Assembly: GCF_009769735.1 (NCBI RefSeq)
Contig: NZ_WSRO01000002.1
Coordinates: forward strand, 9,287,001 to 9,351,000
DNA: 64,000 nt
Direction: 5' to 3'
Source: Streptomyces sp. BA2
GTDB taxonomy: Bacteria > Actinomycetota > Actinomycetes > Streptomycetales > Streptomycetaceae
A program made the position numbers and the translations under genes. Shown here piece by piece: positions 16,747 through 24,739 of this stretch (position 1 is the stretch's first letter; each line of letters opens with the position of its first letter). The notes below the pieces were generated by a model. It had not been told where the DNA came from and made no database searches. It worked only from the letters and a program-made list of their open reading frames with translations.

Positions 16747-17975
16747 GAGACTTCCTTTGGTGCGGTGTGCGGGATGGCATGATCGGCGGCCTTGCGACCG
16801 GAGTTCAGAGCGCTCTGGGTGCGTTGTGCGGCTAACAGGCCGACTTGCGCGTACTGCTCTGTCGGCGCCCTGGTCAGATAGGCCTCGGAGGACAGATAGG
16901 CCGTGATGCGGGGCTGCCGGTTACGTTCGTACACGAGAGCGAGGTAGGCGATCAGCCCCACACCGTCGGTGAGCTGTCGTTGTGTGAGAGCGCGCAGGCT
17001 CCGGCGCAGGACCGTGGGGTCCATGCCGAACCGGGTCAGCAGAGCGGTTGCCCGGTCGAGGGCCTCCTCGTCGTCGCGCACGTAGTCACGGACGGGGATG
17101 TGCAGCGTGAAGCCGCTGGGGTCGCTGTCGCCTTCGGTGAAGGAATGGCAGGTGAGCGCGGACCGCCGCAGCAGGCGCGGCGCACCCTCCCCTTGCTGCC
17201 CGGATGGCGGGAGGGGTCCGGCGGCCGCGTGGAAGAAGTGGCGGATGTCTGCCGCTGCGGCCCCGGAGGCATGGCTGAGCGCGCAGGCGTCGTCGGCCGA
17301 CATACGCGGGTGCTTCACGTAGACCTTGACGCGAGGTGACTCCCAGGAGCCCAGGTCCAGTGCGAGGAACGGATAGCCCGCCGCGGGGGGAAGCTGCGCG
17401 AAGGCCTTGTCGTAGCCAAGTCGGCGTAACGCCTCTTGCACGGTGTGTGCAGCGTGTTCGGGTCCGGCGGCGGAGGGGTTCAGATAGACCTTGACGCCGG
17501 GGACCCCTCCCGCGCGCAGATCGAGCGCGTACCACAGTGACAGCGGCCCCTCGGCCGTAGCGGGGAGGAACAAGTCGTGCAGGGCGTCGAGTTGATCGGT
17601 GGAAAAGTTCCAGCGGGCGGCCATCGCGTGGATGGCCTCGAGTCCGGCGCGGCCGCTGTCGCCCATGTCCTCGTGGGTCCATCCGGGCTCCACGAGCACC
17701 CGCAGTGCCGGGGCGGCGTCCGACGTGCAGGCCAGGGAGAACTCGACGGGGGTGTGGTCGTCGGAGAGGAAGCTGGGCGACGCCGGGGGCAGAGACAACG
17801 GTCGCCGGGCGGAGTCCGCGAGGGAGTCGAGCAGGACCTGCCCGTACAGCGCGGTGTCCGCCTGGCTCAGGCCCACCGCGGCGCCGAGGCGCTGTAGTTG
17901 ACCCAGCACGTGATCGCCGAGCGTGGCCTTACCGGGTTCGTCTGCCGGTATGCCCGCCTCCGGCAGGGACGTCAT
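16719..17975 (-). CDS. DMATS-type indole prenyltransferase
   Basis: This encodes 418 residues from ATG at 17975, with a GAGGAA site 5 bases upstream. The sequence follows the bacterial tryptophan dimethylallyltransferase pattern (ABBA fold): a PVEFSLACTSDAAPALRVLVEP strand pair near residue 73, LWYALDLRAGGVPGVKVYLN near 150, and PRVKVYVKHPRMSADDAC with the conserved strand lysines, then RQPRITAYLSSEAYL near the C-terminus. Bacterial relatives such as SCO7467 and IptA attach a dimethylallyl group to carbon 5 or 6 of L-tryptophan. The next gene is a tryptophanase, matching the known pairing that yields dimethylallylindole. An upstream P450 on the same strand could tailor the product. Confidence 0.85.
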   Translation of the reverse strand: MTSLPEAGIPADEPGKATLGDHVLGQLQRLGAAVGLSQADTALYGQVLLDSLADSARRPLSLPPASPSFLSDDHTPVEFSLACTSDAAPALRVLVEPGWTHEDMGDSGRAGLEAIHAMAARWNFSTDQLDALHDLFLPATAEGPLSLWYALDLRAGGVPGVKVYLNPSAAGPEHAAHTVQEALRRLGYDKAFAQLPPAAGYPFLALDLGSWESPRVKVYVKHPRMSADDACALSHASGAAAADIRHFFHAAAGPLPPSGQQGEGAPRLLRRSALTCHSFTEGDSDPSGFTLHIPVRDYVRDDEEALDRATALLTRFGMDPTVLRRSLRALTQRQLTDGVGLIAYLALVYERNRQPRITAYLSSEAYLTRAPTEQYAQVGLLAAQRTQSALNSGRKAADHAIPHTAPKEVSWSRTASKL

Positions 17976-18323
17976 CGCGTTCCTCGCACGGCACGGCGCA
18001 TGAAGCGTCTGTATGGCGCGGAGGTACGGGGGCGTGCTGCGCCAACGAGGTGGGAGACGAGGGCCGATCCGCCGTAAGCGGCGGGTATTCGGCCCTGCGT
18101 CTTTTCGGGGTCGTCGCACCCGCACGAGTTTTTGCTGCTGGATGTGGTGCGCCGTTGGCCCGGCCGGTTGCCTGCGGAACGGGGCGCGGAGGTTGCGAGG
18201 TTCACTGCCTCTCCTTCATCTCGTGTCACTCCAGACACTCCGCGCTGTCCTACCCCAGCAGTTGATCTTTCATGCAGGCTACAACAACTGCCCGTGTCGC
18301 CTGCATCACAGGGGGTGCACCGG
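17976..18323. other. Gap between the P450 and prenyltransferase genes
   Basis: About 350 bases without a gene. It holds the hairpin at 18060-18096 and probably a separate promoter for the prenyltransferase-tryptophanase pair, so these two may not simply be the end of the conservon transcript. Confidence 0.4.
18060..18096 (+). terminator. Hairpin, possible terminator
   Basis: The stem agggccga pairs with tcggccct around an inner gccg/cggc stem. A cttttc stretch follows on the + strand side. The flanking genes run on the minus strand, so its role could be termination of either strand or a leader structure. Confidence 0.45.
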
Positions 18324-19682
18324 CTACTGGCCCGTCAGCCACCTCACGAAGCTGCTCCAGCGCGCCGGCTTGCCGGTGGCCTGCGGCTCCGCGGGCGCGG
18401 GCGTGGGCGTGGGCGCCAGGGGAGGGTGCGCCTGGTGGAGAGGGGACGCGGCCGTCGGCTCAGGCGCGGCGGCGGGGCGCGGGGTGACCGCACCGAAGCG
18501 GACGGGCAGGCTGGCCAGAGCCCGGTTGAAGGGGCCGGGCCGCCAGGCGAGGCTGTCCGCGGGGACCGCGAGTTCAACGTCCGGCAGCGCGTTGAACAGA
18601 GCCTCAAGGCCGGTCAGGGCGATGAGCCTGGCCGGTTCCTTGGACGGGCAGGCGTGCGGGCCTGCGCTCCAGGCCAGGTGACCGCGGGTGTCGGCCCCCT
18701 GGTCCGCGAGCGCCGTATTGGCGGCACCGAAGGACACCAGGACCAGCTCACCGGCGCGGACCTTGTCGCCGGCCACGTCTGTGTCGGAGACCGGGTAGTG
18801 CGGCGCGTAGTTGGACATGGGCGCGTTGCGCCACAGGGTGTCATCGAGGGCCTTGTCGAACTGCCCGTTGCGCGCGTACTCCTCAACGGTCAGCATCGTG
18901 TAGAAGGCGTTGCCGATGAGGTTGCCTTCCGGTTCGCCGCCCGCGCCGAGGAGCAGCACCAGCGTGTGCGCCAGTTCCTCGTCGGTCAGCTGTGCCGGGT
19001 GCTGCATCAGGTAGGACGTGATGTCCTCCCCGGGGTTGACGCGCTTGAGTGCCACCAGCTCGCCCACCGCCTGGAGCAGGACCTGGCTGGCCTGCTCGGC
19101 ATTGACGCCGTCGAACATGCCGGAGATGCCGAACAGGACCCGGTCGCCGATCTCCGCCGGGCAGCCGAAGAGTTCGTTGAAGACGTACAGGGGGAGCTGT
19201 TGCGCGTAGTCCCTGAGAAGGTCGGCACTGCCGCGAGCGCTGAACTGGTTGATGAGGAACTGGGCGGCCTGGTTGACGATGCGGCTCAGCCGGCTGTTGC
19301 TGACGCGGGCGAAGCTCTCGGTGATGGCCTGCCGCAGTCGCACGTGCTCGGCGCCGTCGGTGAACATGCAGTTCGGCCGGTAGGCCAGCAACGGCAGGAC
19401 CGGGCTGTCGGGGCGGATGAGGCCCTCGTTCAGCGCATGCCAGCGGCGCGCGTCCTTGCGGAAGGTAGTGGGGTCCTGCAACAGCTCAAGAGCCGCGTTG
19501 TAGTCGGTCACCAGGGTCGCCTCCACGCCGGGCGCGATGGTGACCGGCGCCGTGGGGCCGAGCTGGTGCATGTAACGGTAGTACGCGTGCGGGTTGGCGG
19601 CGAACTCCGGGGTGTCAAGGGATATGCGCTGCCCGCTGCCGTGTGCGGGGCAGCCGGGCGGAGGTACGGGAGTGGTTGTCAT
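18324..19682 (-). CDS. Cytochrome P450 of the conservon (CvnE-type)
   Basis: This encodes 452 residues. The heme-binding region is SAGPHACPSKEPAR, with the axial cysteine in the usual position but without the canonical FxxG lead. The I-helix reads LVLLLGAGGEPEGNLIG, so the acid/alcohol pair that normally activates oxygen is absent; this is a feature of several conservon P450s and leaves the reaction open. The last 50 residues form a Pro/Ala-rich tail. The ATG at 19682 overlaps the GTPase stop by four bases (ATGA), so it is the fifth cistron of the conservon. It may act on the prenylated indole of the next two genes, or in the conservon signal itself. Confidence 0.85.
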   Translation of the reverse strand: MTTTPVPPPGCPAHGSGQRISLDTPEFAANPHAYYRYMHQLGPTAPVTIAPGVEATLVTDYNAALELLQDPTTFRKDARRWHALNEGLIRPDSPVLPLLAYRPNCMFTDGAEHVRLRQAITESFARVSNSRLSRIVNQAAQFLINQFSARGSADLLRDYAQQLPLYVFNELFGCPAEIGDRVLFGISGMFDGVNAEQASQVLLQAVGELVALKRVNPGEDITSYLMQHPAQLTDEELAHTLVLLLGAGGEPEGNLIGNAFYTMLTVEEYARNGQFDKALDDTLWRNAPMSNYAPHYPVSDTDVAGDKVRAGELVLVSFGAANTALADQGADTRGHLAWSAGPHACPSKEPARLIALTGLEALFNALPDVELAVPADSLAWRPGPFNRALASLPVRFGAVTPRPAAAPEPTAASPLHQAHPPLAPTPTPAPAEPQATGKPARWSSFVRWLTGQ

Positions 19683-20284
19683 GCGTGCTCCAGGGCGGCG
19701 CGCTTTTGCAGATAGCGGACCATGGTGATCAGGGCGTTGACGGACGACGCTTTGTCGCGCGCGTCGATGGTGACGACCGGGGTGTCGGGCAGCAGGTCGA
19801 GCGCCTCCCGGACTGCTTCGGGGGTGTGTACCGCGCTGCCGTCGAACTGGTTGAGGGCCACGGCGAAGTCGAGGCCGTAGCTCTCGACCAGATCCATGAC
19901 CTCGAAACTGTCGGCCAGTCGCTCGGGGTCCACCAGGACCAGGGCGCCCAGTGCTCCGCGGGCCATGTCGTCCCACAGATTGACGAACCGTTGCTGGCCC
20001 GGTGACCCGAACAGATACAGCACGATGCGCTCGCTGAGGGTCAGGCGACCGAAGTCCAGGGCGACCGTAGTCGTGGTCTTCCCCTGAACTCCCTTGAGGT
20101 CGTCGACTCTCTCCGAGAGGCTCGTCATCTGCTCCTCGGTGGACAGCGGCGCGATCTCGGAGAGCGAGCCGATCAGAGTGGTCTTGCCGACGGCGAAGTG
20201 CCCGACGACCAGGATTTTCACCGCAGTCTGCTGTGCACCGCTGCGCACGTAGGCGTCCTCAGACAGAGAGAGCCTTGAGACCAT
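19679..20284 (-). CDS. cvnD: Conservon small GTPase CvnD
   Basis: This encodes 201 residues. The P-loop is VVGHFAVGKTTLIG near residue 25, the switch II region contains FGSPGQQRF, and the base-specificity motif is LNQFDG in place of NKxD. These are features of MglA-like/CvnD GTPases, which sit at the inner membrane with the CvnA-B-C proteins in a complex likened to eukaryotic receptor-G protein systems. It overlaps both neighbours by a few bases and is translationally coupled. ATG at 20284 is chosen as the first start that keeps a normal N-terminus. Confidence 0.9.
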   Translation of the reverse strand: MVSRLSLSEDAYVRSGAQQTAVKILVVGHFAVGKTTLIGSLSEIAPLSTEEQMTSLSERVDDLKGVQGKTTTTVALDFGRLTLSERIVLYLFGSPGQQRFVNLWDDMARGALGALVLVDPERLADSFEVMDLVESYGLDFAVALNQFDGSAVHTPEAVREALDLLPDTPVVTIDARDKASSVNALITMVRYLQKRAALEHA

Positions 20285-20648
20285 CGAGCACCTCCTGAAG
20301 CAAGGCCTTGTTGGCGAGACGAGCCGAGGGCACCGGCGCACGGGTGACCAGATAGCCCCCCTCGGCGAGGGAACTGAGCAGCACCTTGACGACACCCAGA
20401 GGCAGCTGAGAATGGGCGGCGATCTCAGCGACCGAGAGGTAGCCGCTGGAGCACATCTCCAGGATCTGCTGCTCCTCGGGCGAGAGCCGCTGGGGGCGCT
20501 GCTGATCATCGGTGGATGCCGTGACGAGAGTGATGAGGGCGAACGCGCCCTCGTCGAGCAGGTCACGCCCACGGGTGATGACATAGGGCCGGACTAATTC
20601 TCCGGCCTCGGACACGAGCTCGGGCTCGGTACGGTCCGGATCCGTCAT
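20259..20648 (-). CDS. cvnC: Conservon DUF742 winged-helix protein CvnC
   Basis: This encodes 129 residues. It follows the DUF742 pattern: an N-terminal LVRPYVITRGR segment, then a winged-helix-like middle (MCSSGYLSVAEIAAHSQLPL) and a C-terminal LLQEVLDGLKAL. CvnC proteins bridge the kinase-like, roadblock and GTPase subunits. Overlaps of 4 bases upstream and 26 bases downstream place it firmly inside the operon. Confidence 0.9.
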   Translation of the reverse strand: MTDPDRTEPELVSEAGELVRPYVITRGRDLLDEGAFALITLVTASTDDQQRPQRLSPEEQQILEMCSSGYLSVAEIAAHSQLPLGVVKVLLSSLAEGGYLVTRAPVPSARLANKALLQEVLDGLKALSV

Positions 20649-21043
20649 GAGGTGACCGTGTCGGTGCGGCGGCCGGTCGACATGGCCTTGCCCAGTCGGC
20701 TGACCAGCTGCTGCATCCGATACGTGATGTCTCCCATGTCGACCTCGGCGGACGCTGCCACGGCAAGGTAGGAGCCACCTCCTGCGGCATTCAGGAACAC
20801 CCAGCCACCGTCGAACTCGATGAGCGTCTGGCGCCAGGTCGTGCCGTCGTCACCACAGAAGAATCCGACGGACCGGCTGAGCGACTGCAATCCGCTCACG
20901 GCGGCGGCCACCTTGTCGGCGTCGTCCCGGCCGATCTCCGCGGTGCGGGACATCTGCAGGCCGTCAGCAGAGATCAGGACCGCGTGCAGGGCATGGGGAA
21001 TCGCCAGCGCGTCCTCGAGCATCCAGGACAGGTCGTCGCTCAC
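20645..21043 (-). CDS. cvnB: Conservon roadblock/LC7 protein CvnB
   Basis: This encodes 132 residues of the roadblock/LC7 (MglB-like) fold: an opening helix (DLSWMLEDALAIPHALHAVL) followed by ISADGLQMSRTAEIGRDDAD and a sheet region with GGGSYLAVAASAEVDMGDI. In other conservons this protein acts as GTPase-activating partner of CvnD and binds CvnA. Start and stop each overlap a neighbour by four bases. Confidence 0.9.
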   Translation of the reverse strand: MSDDLSWMLEDALAIPHALHAVLISADGLQMSRTAEIGRDDADKVAAAVSGLQSLSRSVGFFCGDDGTTWRQTLIEFDGGWVFLNAAGGGSYLAVAASAEVDMGDITYRMQQLVSRLGKAMSTGRRTDTVTS

Positions 21044-22239
21044 GGGGCATCGAATCCTTCGTGTGTATCGGCAGGAGTGTCGCGTTCGGCGGCCGGTACC
21101 CCCGCACTTCGGCCGCTGAGAGTGCCGCGCTGAAATGCGCCCATGGCCGCCACCCGTGCCTCCGCCGACCGGGCCGGCGGCGCAGTCGCTTCATCGGGCT
21201 GGTTGTCCGGCACGAGTGCCATGGCGCGGCGCTTGTTCTGTCGCCGGGGCAGGTCGCCCGCTGTCGTCGCGGGAGCCGAACCGCTTTCCCCTGTGCCCGC
21301 GTTGGCTCCTTGCGTCGCGGCGGGTTTCGCGGGTTCCGGCATGTCGGTCAGCAACTCCTTCGGCACCATCACCACCGCTCGGACGCCGCCGTAGGGAGAA
21401 GTGCTGTCGATGGTGACCGTGAACCCGAAGCGCGCGCACAGCGCACCGATCACCGCGAAACCGAACGCGGGAGGATTGCCGAGTTCGGAGACGCTCACCG
21501 CGGACCCACTGGACAGCAGAGCTGTGGCGGCCGTCTTCTCTTCCTCGCTCATCCCGACGCCTGCATCGTCGATCACGATGCACATGCCCTTGGGTACCGT
21601 CCGCACTTCGACGTCGACCATGGAGGACGGCGCCGAATAGCTGGTGGCGTTGTCGAGCAGTTCGGCCACCGTCAGCGCGACCGGCTCGACGGCGCGGCTG
21701 GTCACCGCGATGTCCACCCGCGAGGCGATGTCGATGCGCTGGTAGTGCCGGATACGGCCCTGAGCTGCGCGGATCACGTCGTAGATGGATGCCGCATCCC
21801 GCTGCCGGCCGAGCCACCCGCCGCAGAGCACGGCAATGGACTGTGCACGCCGGTTGAACTGCGAGTTCATGTGGTCGACGTCCAGCAGATCTCGCAGCAC
21901 GGCCGAATCGCCGTACCTCTTCTGCAGCCCGGAGATGGCCCGCTGCTGTTCCGCCGCGAGGCCCTGAAGGGTCTGCATCGCAGACTTCAGTACGGTATTG
22001 GTGGCGTTCTCCGCCTCTTCCTTTGCCTGCCGGACCACCTCGTCGTAGCCCCTGCGGAGCTCTGCGATGGTGGATTGGAGGTCAGCGTGGCTGCCCTGAA
22101 GTTCGGTCAGATCGCTTTCGAGTCCCCGCTTCTGACGGCGCAACGACTCAGTCGTTTTCCGCTGGCGAACGATCACCATGGTGGCGACAGGGACGCCGGC
22201 AGCAAGCGCCCAGACCGTCGGATCCTGCAAAATTGTCAT
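21040..22239 (-). CDS. cvnA: Conservon sensor-like histidine kinase CvnA
   Basis: This encodes 399 residues. One N-terminal membrane helix (WALAAGVPVATMVIV) precedes a long coiled coil (about residues 30-95) and a DHp-like segment around VDHMNSQFNRRAQSIAVL, where the usual histidine is present as DHMNS. The ATPase domain has the N-box ELLDNATSYSAP and a G1 box IDDAGVGMSEEEK. The C-terminal 110 residues are Pro/Ala/Arg-rich and probably disordered. It lacks the large extracellular sensor of some CvnA proteins. It is the first gene of the operon; the promoter should lie in 22240-22450. Confidence 0.9.
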   Translation of the reverse strand: MTILQDPTVWALAAGVPVATMVIVRQRKTTESLRRQKRGLESDLTELQGSHADLQSTIAELRRGYDEVVRQAKEEAENATNTVLKSAMQTLQGLAAEQQRAISGLQKRYGDSAVLRDLLDVDHMNSQFNRRAQSIAVLCGGWLGRQRDAASIYDVIRAAQGRIRHYQRIDIASRVDIAVTSRAVEPVALTVAELLDNATSYSAPSSMVDVEVRTVPKGMCIVIDDAGVGMSEEEKTAATALLSSGSAVSVSELGNPPAFGFAVIGALCARFGFTVTIDSTSPYGGVRAVVMVPKELLTDMPEPAKPAATQGANAGTGESGSAPATTAGDLPRRQNKRRAMALVPDNQPDEATAPPARSAEARVAAMGAFQRGTLSGRSAGVPAAERDTPADTHEGFDAP

Positions 22240-22759
22240 GTGACTCTCTTTGAGCGGCTGGAGTCCAGCTCTCGGAATCTATCCATGCGGACCCTCGGCG
22301 TGGGCAGCCTTCACCGCCCGGAGAGCCCCCTGGCTGTAGCCAAGCCGAGGGAAAAGCCCACGTGGCATGTGCCCGAGATCGTAACACCAAACGATCATGA
22401 CACTTTGTCAAGTGCGCCACGCCGTCGCTACGTTGGCGAAAAAGGCATGCTCAGGTCAGTGAAGAAGATGTGAGCGCGACGTGGAGACTCGCAACAGCGG
22501 GCCACGCACTGAGTGGCCCAGCAGTGTGCTGTCCGAGTTTCCGCAGCGCAGGGATGCCCTCACCTGGCGACCGGATGCCCACACCGGAACGCGGGCCGGC
22601 AAGGCGAAGCGCGGACGAGAGGTGTCCGCTCAGCGCAAGATGGCTAATTTGGGCGCGGCTGGGGGAGTCGAGACGTCAACGCAGGCGTGCGCGCAGCGGG
22701 GCATCAAGTCGCCACGCCCTGGCCGACCTTGACGCCCTCGTGGGCCTGGGATTTACTGC
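22240..22759. other. Intergenic stretch upstream of the conservon
   Basis: About 500 bases. No frame carries recognisable protein sequence until the pseudogene tail at 22760. The conservon promoter is expected in the left part. Confidence 0.35.
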
Positions 22760-22925
22760 CCGCCGGCAGATCCGGATTGGGGAACCCGTGCCGTCAGATG
22801 AACTGTCCGAGGAGCAGCTGTTGCTCTTGTTGTGGGGCCGGACACTCAGCACCAGCGAAGCCTTCACCTGGCGTGGTGACCGGCGGGCTGGCCTGGACAT
22901 GCTTTCTGGAACCTTGACGCCCTGA
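22760..22925 (+). pseudogene. C-terminal tail of a mycothiol-dependent maleylpyruvate isomerase-type gene
   Basis: The frame ends EEQLLLLLWGRTLSTSEAF, then WRGDRRAGLDMLSGTLTP, TGA. The complete gene at 24740-25432 ends with a closely similar string, so this is a truncated paralogue on the opposite strand. Only about 50 residues remain; nothing upstream in this frame matches the family. Confidence 0.65.
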
Positions 22926-23076
22926 GCTCGGTTGAACTACGACCGGAGCCAGAGACGGAGCGCGGCAACAGTGACTGTCCCGTGGAAGACGAAGGCACGC
23001 TTATCCATGCGTTGCACCTAGTACAACATCGATGCACCGTGTCGCCGCTTCTCGGGAAGACCCAGTTCAGGGCTGT

Positions 23077-23297
23077 CTACCCCTCATACTGGCCGCCGGT
23101 TCGACCAGCCGAATCGTCTTCCTCTCCGAAGAGCGGGACATGCATCGGATGCAACTCGGCTCGGATGCGCAGGAAACGGACGGGATGGCGGTAGCGGCCC
23201 GCGTCCACGGCGGTGTCGGCGACGAACTCCGCAACTAGCTCGGGCCGCACCGGCAGGTAATCGAGCGGGTCACGGGTGCCCCACGCCGCGGCTTCTC
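23077..23297 (-). pseudogene. ATP-dependent DNA ligase, C-terminal fragment
   Basis: The minus-strand frame reads WGTRDPLDYLPVRPELVAEF, then VADTAVDAGRYRHPVRFLRI, and ends with a TAG at 23077. This is the end of the oligonucleotide-binding domain of actinobacterial ATP-dependent ligases. All of the nucleotidyltransferase domain is missing. Homology starts right at a 26-bp sequence also found at 26851, so the 5' end was probably removed by recombination there. Confidence 0.65.
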
Positions 23298-23320
23298 TGT
23301 CAAGTTCAGCATGTTGACGT
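23295..23320 (+). repeat. 26-bp near-repeat, copy 1
   Basis: 22 of 26 bases match the copy at 26851-26876 (both contain ctgtcaagttc and tgttga). It marks the boundary of the ligase fragment. Confidence 0.55.
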
Positions 23321-23443
23321 ACAACGGCCCACCCGTTAGCTCAACCGATGGCCGGGCTGCAGCGTTCGACGGAACCCGGTTCCCTCGCCGAACGACTCGG
23401 CCCGAGGTTGTGTCCACCGGAGACGTTGCCGTTCCACTACTCG

Positions 23444-23473
23444 GTGATACCGTATAGCTGTACTCGGTATCAC
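23444..23473. promoter_or_regulatory. Inverted repeat upstream of padR, probable PadR operator
   Basis: The 8-bp arms gtgatacc and ggtatcac are a perfect inverted repeat separated by 14 bases, 31 bases before the padR start. Within it are the ATAC and GTAT half sites usual for PadR operators. This supports autoregulation of the padR-DUF1048 operon. Confidence 0.7.
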
Positions 23474-23504
23474 GCAGTACCGGCAGGGCTGAGGAGTACC
23501 CGCG

Positions 23505-23831
23505 ATGGATGACCTGACGGAGATGTTGAAGGGCACGCTCGAAGGGTGCGTGCTCGAAATCATCGGCAGCGAGGAAACCTACGGGTACGCCATCACTCGC
23601 CACCTGAATGAGCTCGGCTTCGCCGACGTCATCGAGGGGACGGTGTACACGATCTTGCTGCGGCTGGAGAGGAACGGGGTCGTCCAAGTGACGAAACGAC
23701 CATCCGGGGTCGGTCCGCCGCGCAAGTTCTACGCGCTCAACGACGCCGGGCGCGAGGAACTCGCAAAGTTCTGGGCGAAATGGCAGTTCCTCTCATCACG
23801 CATCAACAGGCTCAAGGAGGGCGGGAGATGA
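23505..23831 (+). CDS. PadR-family transcriptional regulator
   Basis: This encodes 108 residues, the short (PadR-s2) form. The winged helix is clear: LEGCVLEIIGSEETYGYAIT, then FADVIEGTVYTILLRLERNG with the recognition helix, and a wing with PPRKFYALNDAGREEL. PadR proteins repress their own operon and neighbouring stress or transport genes and release DNA on binding small molecules. The stop overlaps the next start by four bases, so the two following DUF1048 genes are co-transcribed and likely the regulated output. Confidence 0.85.
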   Translation: MDDLTEMLKGTLEGCVLEIIGSEETYGYAITRHLNELGFADVIEGTVYTILLRLERNGVVQVTKRPSGVGPPRKFYALNDAGREELAKFWAKWQFLSSRINRLKEGGR

Positions 23832-24184
23832 ACTTCTGGGAGAAGGCCACAGGCAGCGATCTCACCAGGGATTGGAAGGCGTTCGGAGCCCGGGTCGAGG
23901 CCCTGCCGGACGACTACCGGGAGGCGTGGGACCAGATCGTCGCCCACCTCTTCCCCTACGGGGACTTCACCGGCCGCAACCTGACACCGATCCTCGACTC
24001 CGCCCTTGGGCTGCTCGAAGTGTCGGCAGCGGACGGGCAGAGCGTCCACGAGGTGCTCGGCGACGACATCCAGGGCTTCTGCACGGCGCTGGCCGGCGGA
24101 GCAGGGGCCCGGACTCATCGCGACCGGTGGCGTGAGCAGTTGAACAGGAACGTCGCACGGAAACTGAGCCGGCTGGGAGGCTGA
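23828..24184 (+). CDS. DUF1048 protein (first copy)
   Basis: This encodes 118 residues, all-helical, with no signal or membrane segment. The family pattern is visible in the DWKAFGARVEALPDDYREAW block and in LGLLEVSAADGQSVHEVLG before FC. DUF1048 proteins sit next to PadR regulators in many Gram-positive bacteria; their function is unknown. It overlaps padR by four bases and is followed after one base by a second DUF1048 gene. Confidence 0.8.
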   Translation: MNFWEKATGSDLTRDWKAFGARVEALPDDYREAWDQIVAHLFPYGDFTGRNLTPILDSALGLLEVSAADGQSVHEVLGDDIQGFCTALAGGAGARTHRDRWREQLNRNVARKLSRLGG

Positions 24185-24185
24185 C

Positions 24186-24512
24186 GTGAGCATCCAAGAC
24201 ATCATCGAAGGCAAGAAACAGTGGCGGGCGCACGTGGCCCGGGTCAAGGCACTCCCGCCGGACTACCAGATCGTCTACAAGGAGATGCAGAAGTACCTGT
24301 TCAAGGTCGGACCGGCCAGCCTGTCCGACGGCTCTCTCCTCCCCGGAATCGTCGACTTCTTCGAGGAGGGCGTCGCCGCGGGCAAGGGAGTTTTGGAACT
24401 CATCGGCACCGACGTCGCCGCGTTCTGCGACGACCTGATCAAGGACTCTCCCACCTACGCGGATGCCTACCAGGAATCCATTGGCGGGGGACCCGGCGCG
24501 GCCAGGAAGTGA
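24186..24512 (+). CDS. DUF1048 protein (second copy)
   Basis: This encodes 108 residues and is related to the preceding gene: it shares the KALPPDYQIVYKEMQKYLF block, the FFEEGVAAGKGVLELIG block and the AAFCDDLI end. Two paralogues behind one PadR repressor suggest a heterodimer, but there is no direct evidence. Its GTG start follows the upstream stop immediately. Confidence 0.8.
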   Translation: MSIQDIIEGKKQWRAHVARVKALPPDYQIVYKEMQKYLFKVGPASLSDGSLLPGIVDFFEEGVAAGKGVLELIGTDVAAFCDDLIKDSPTYADAYQESIGGGPGAARK

Positions 24513-24527
24513 CAGCCGCTGGACCGG

Positions 24528-24677
24528 TTCGACGCAACACCGTCGAACGTCTGATCAACCAACTCAAGGCGTGGCGGGGCATCGCTACCCGGTTCGACAA
24601 CCCCCGAGAGCTACCTGGCCGGACTCCACCTCCGCGTCTCCATGATCTGGATCAAGGCCCTCAACCGGACCACATGA
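24528..24677 (+). pseudogene. IS5-type transposase C-terminal stub
   Basis: The stretch reads RRNTVERLINQLKAWRGIATRFDN; with one base lost in the ccccc run it continues SYLAGLHLRVSMIWIKAL to a TGA. This is the last catalytic block (final glutamate in TVER) and C-terminal helix of an IS5 transposase. Nothing else of the element remains. Confidence 0.7.
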
Positions 24678-24739
24678 TGACGACCCGATGCAGGTCCTGG
24701 ATCGCCGCAATCCGCCTCTGGCTACGCTCCTGAACAGGG

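Noticed and set aside
14923..16782. A 619-residue open frame on the + strand
   Set aside because: It is antisense to the tryptophanase-like gene, which has clear catalytic motifs; GC-rich DNA gives such frames.
18132..19715. A long + strand frame opposite the conservon P450
   Set aside because: Antisense to a recognised P450; no motif of its own.
21061..22473. A 470-residue + strand frame
   Set aside because: Antisense to cvnA; composition is that of a shadow frame.
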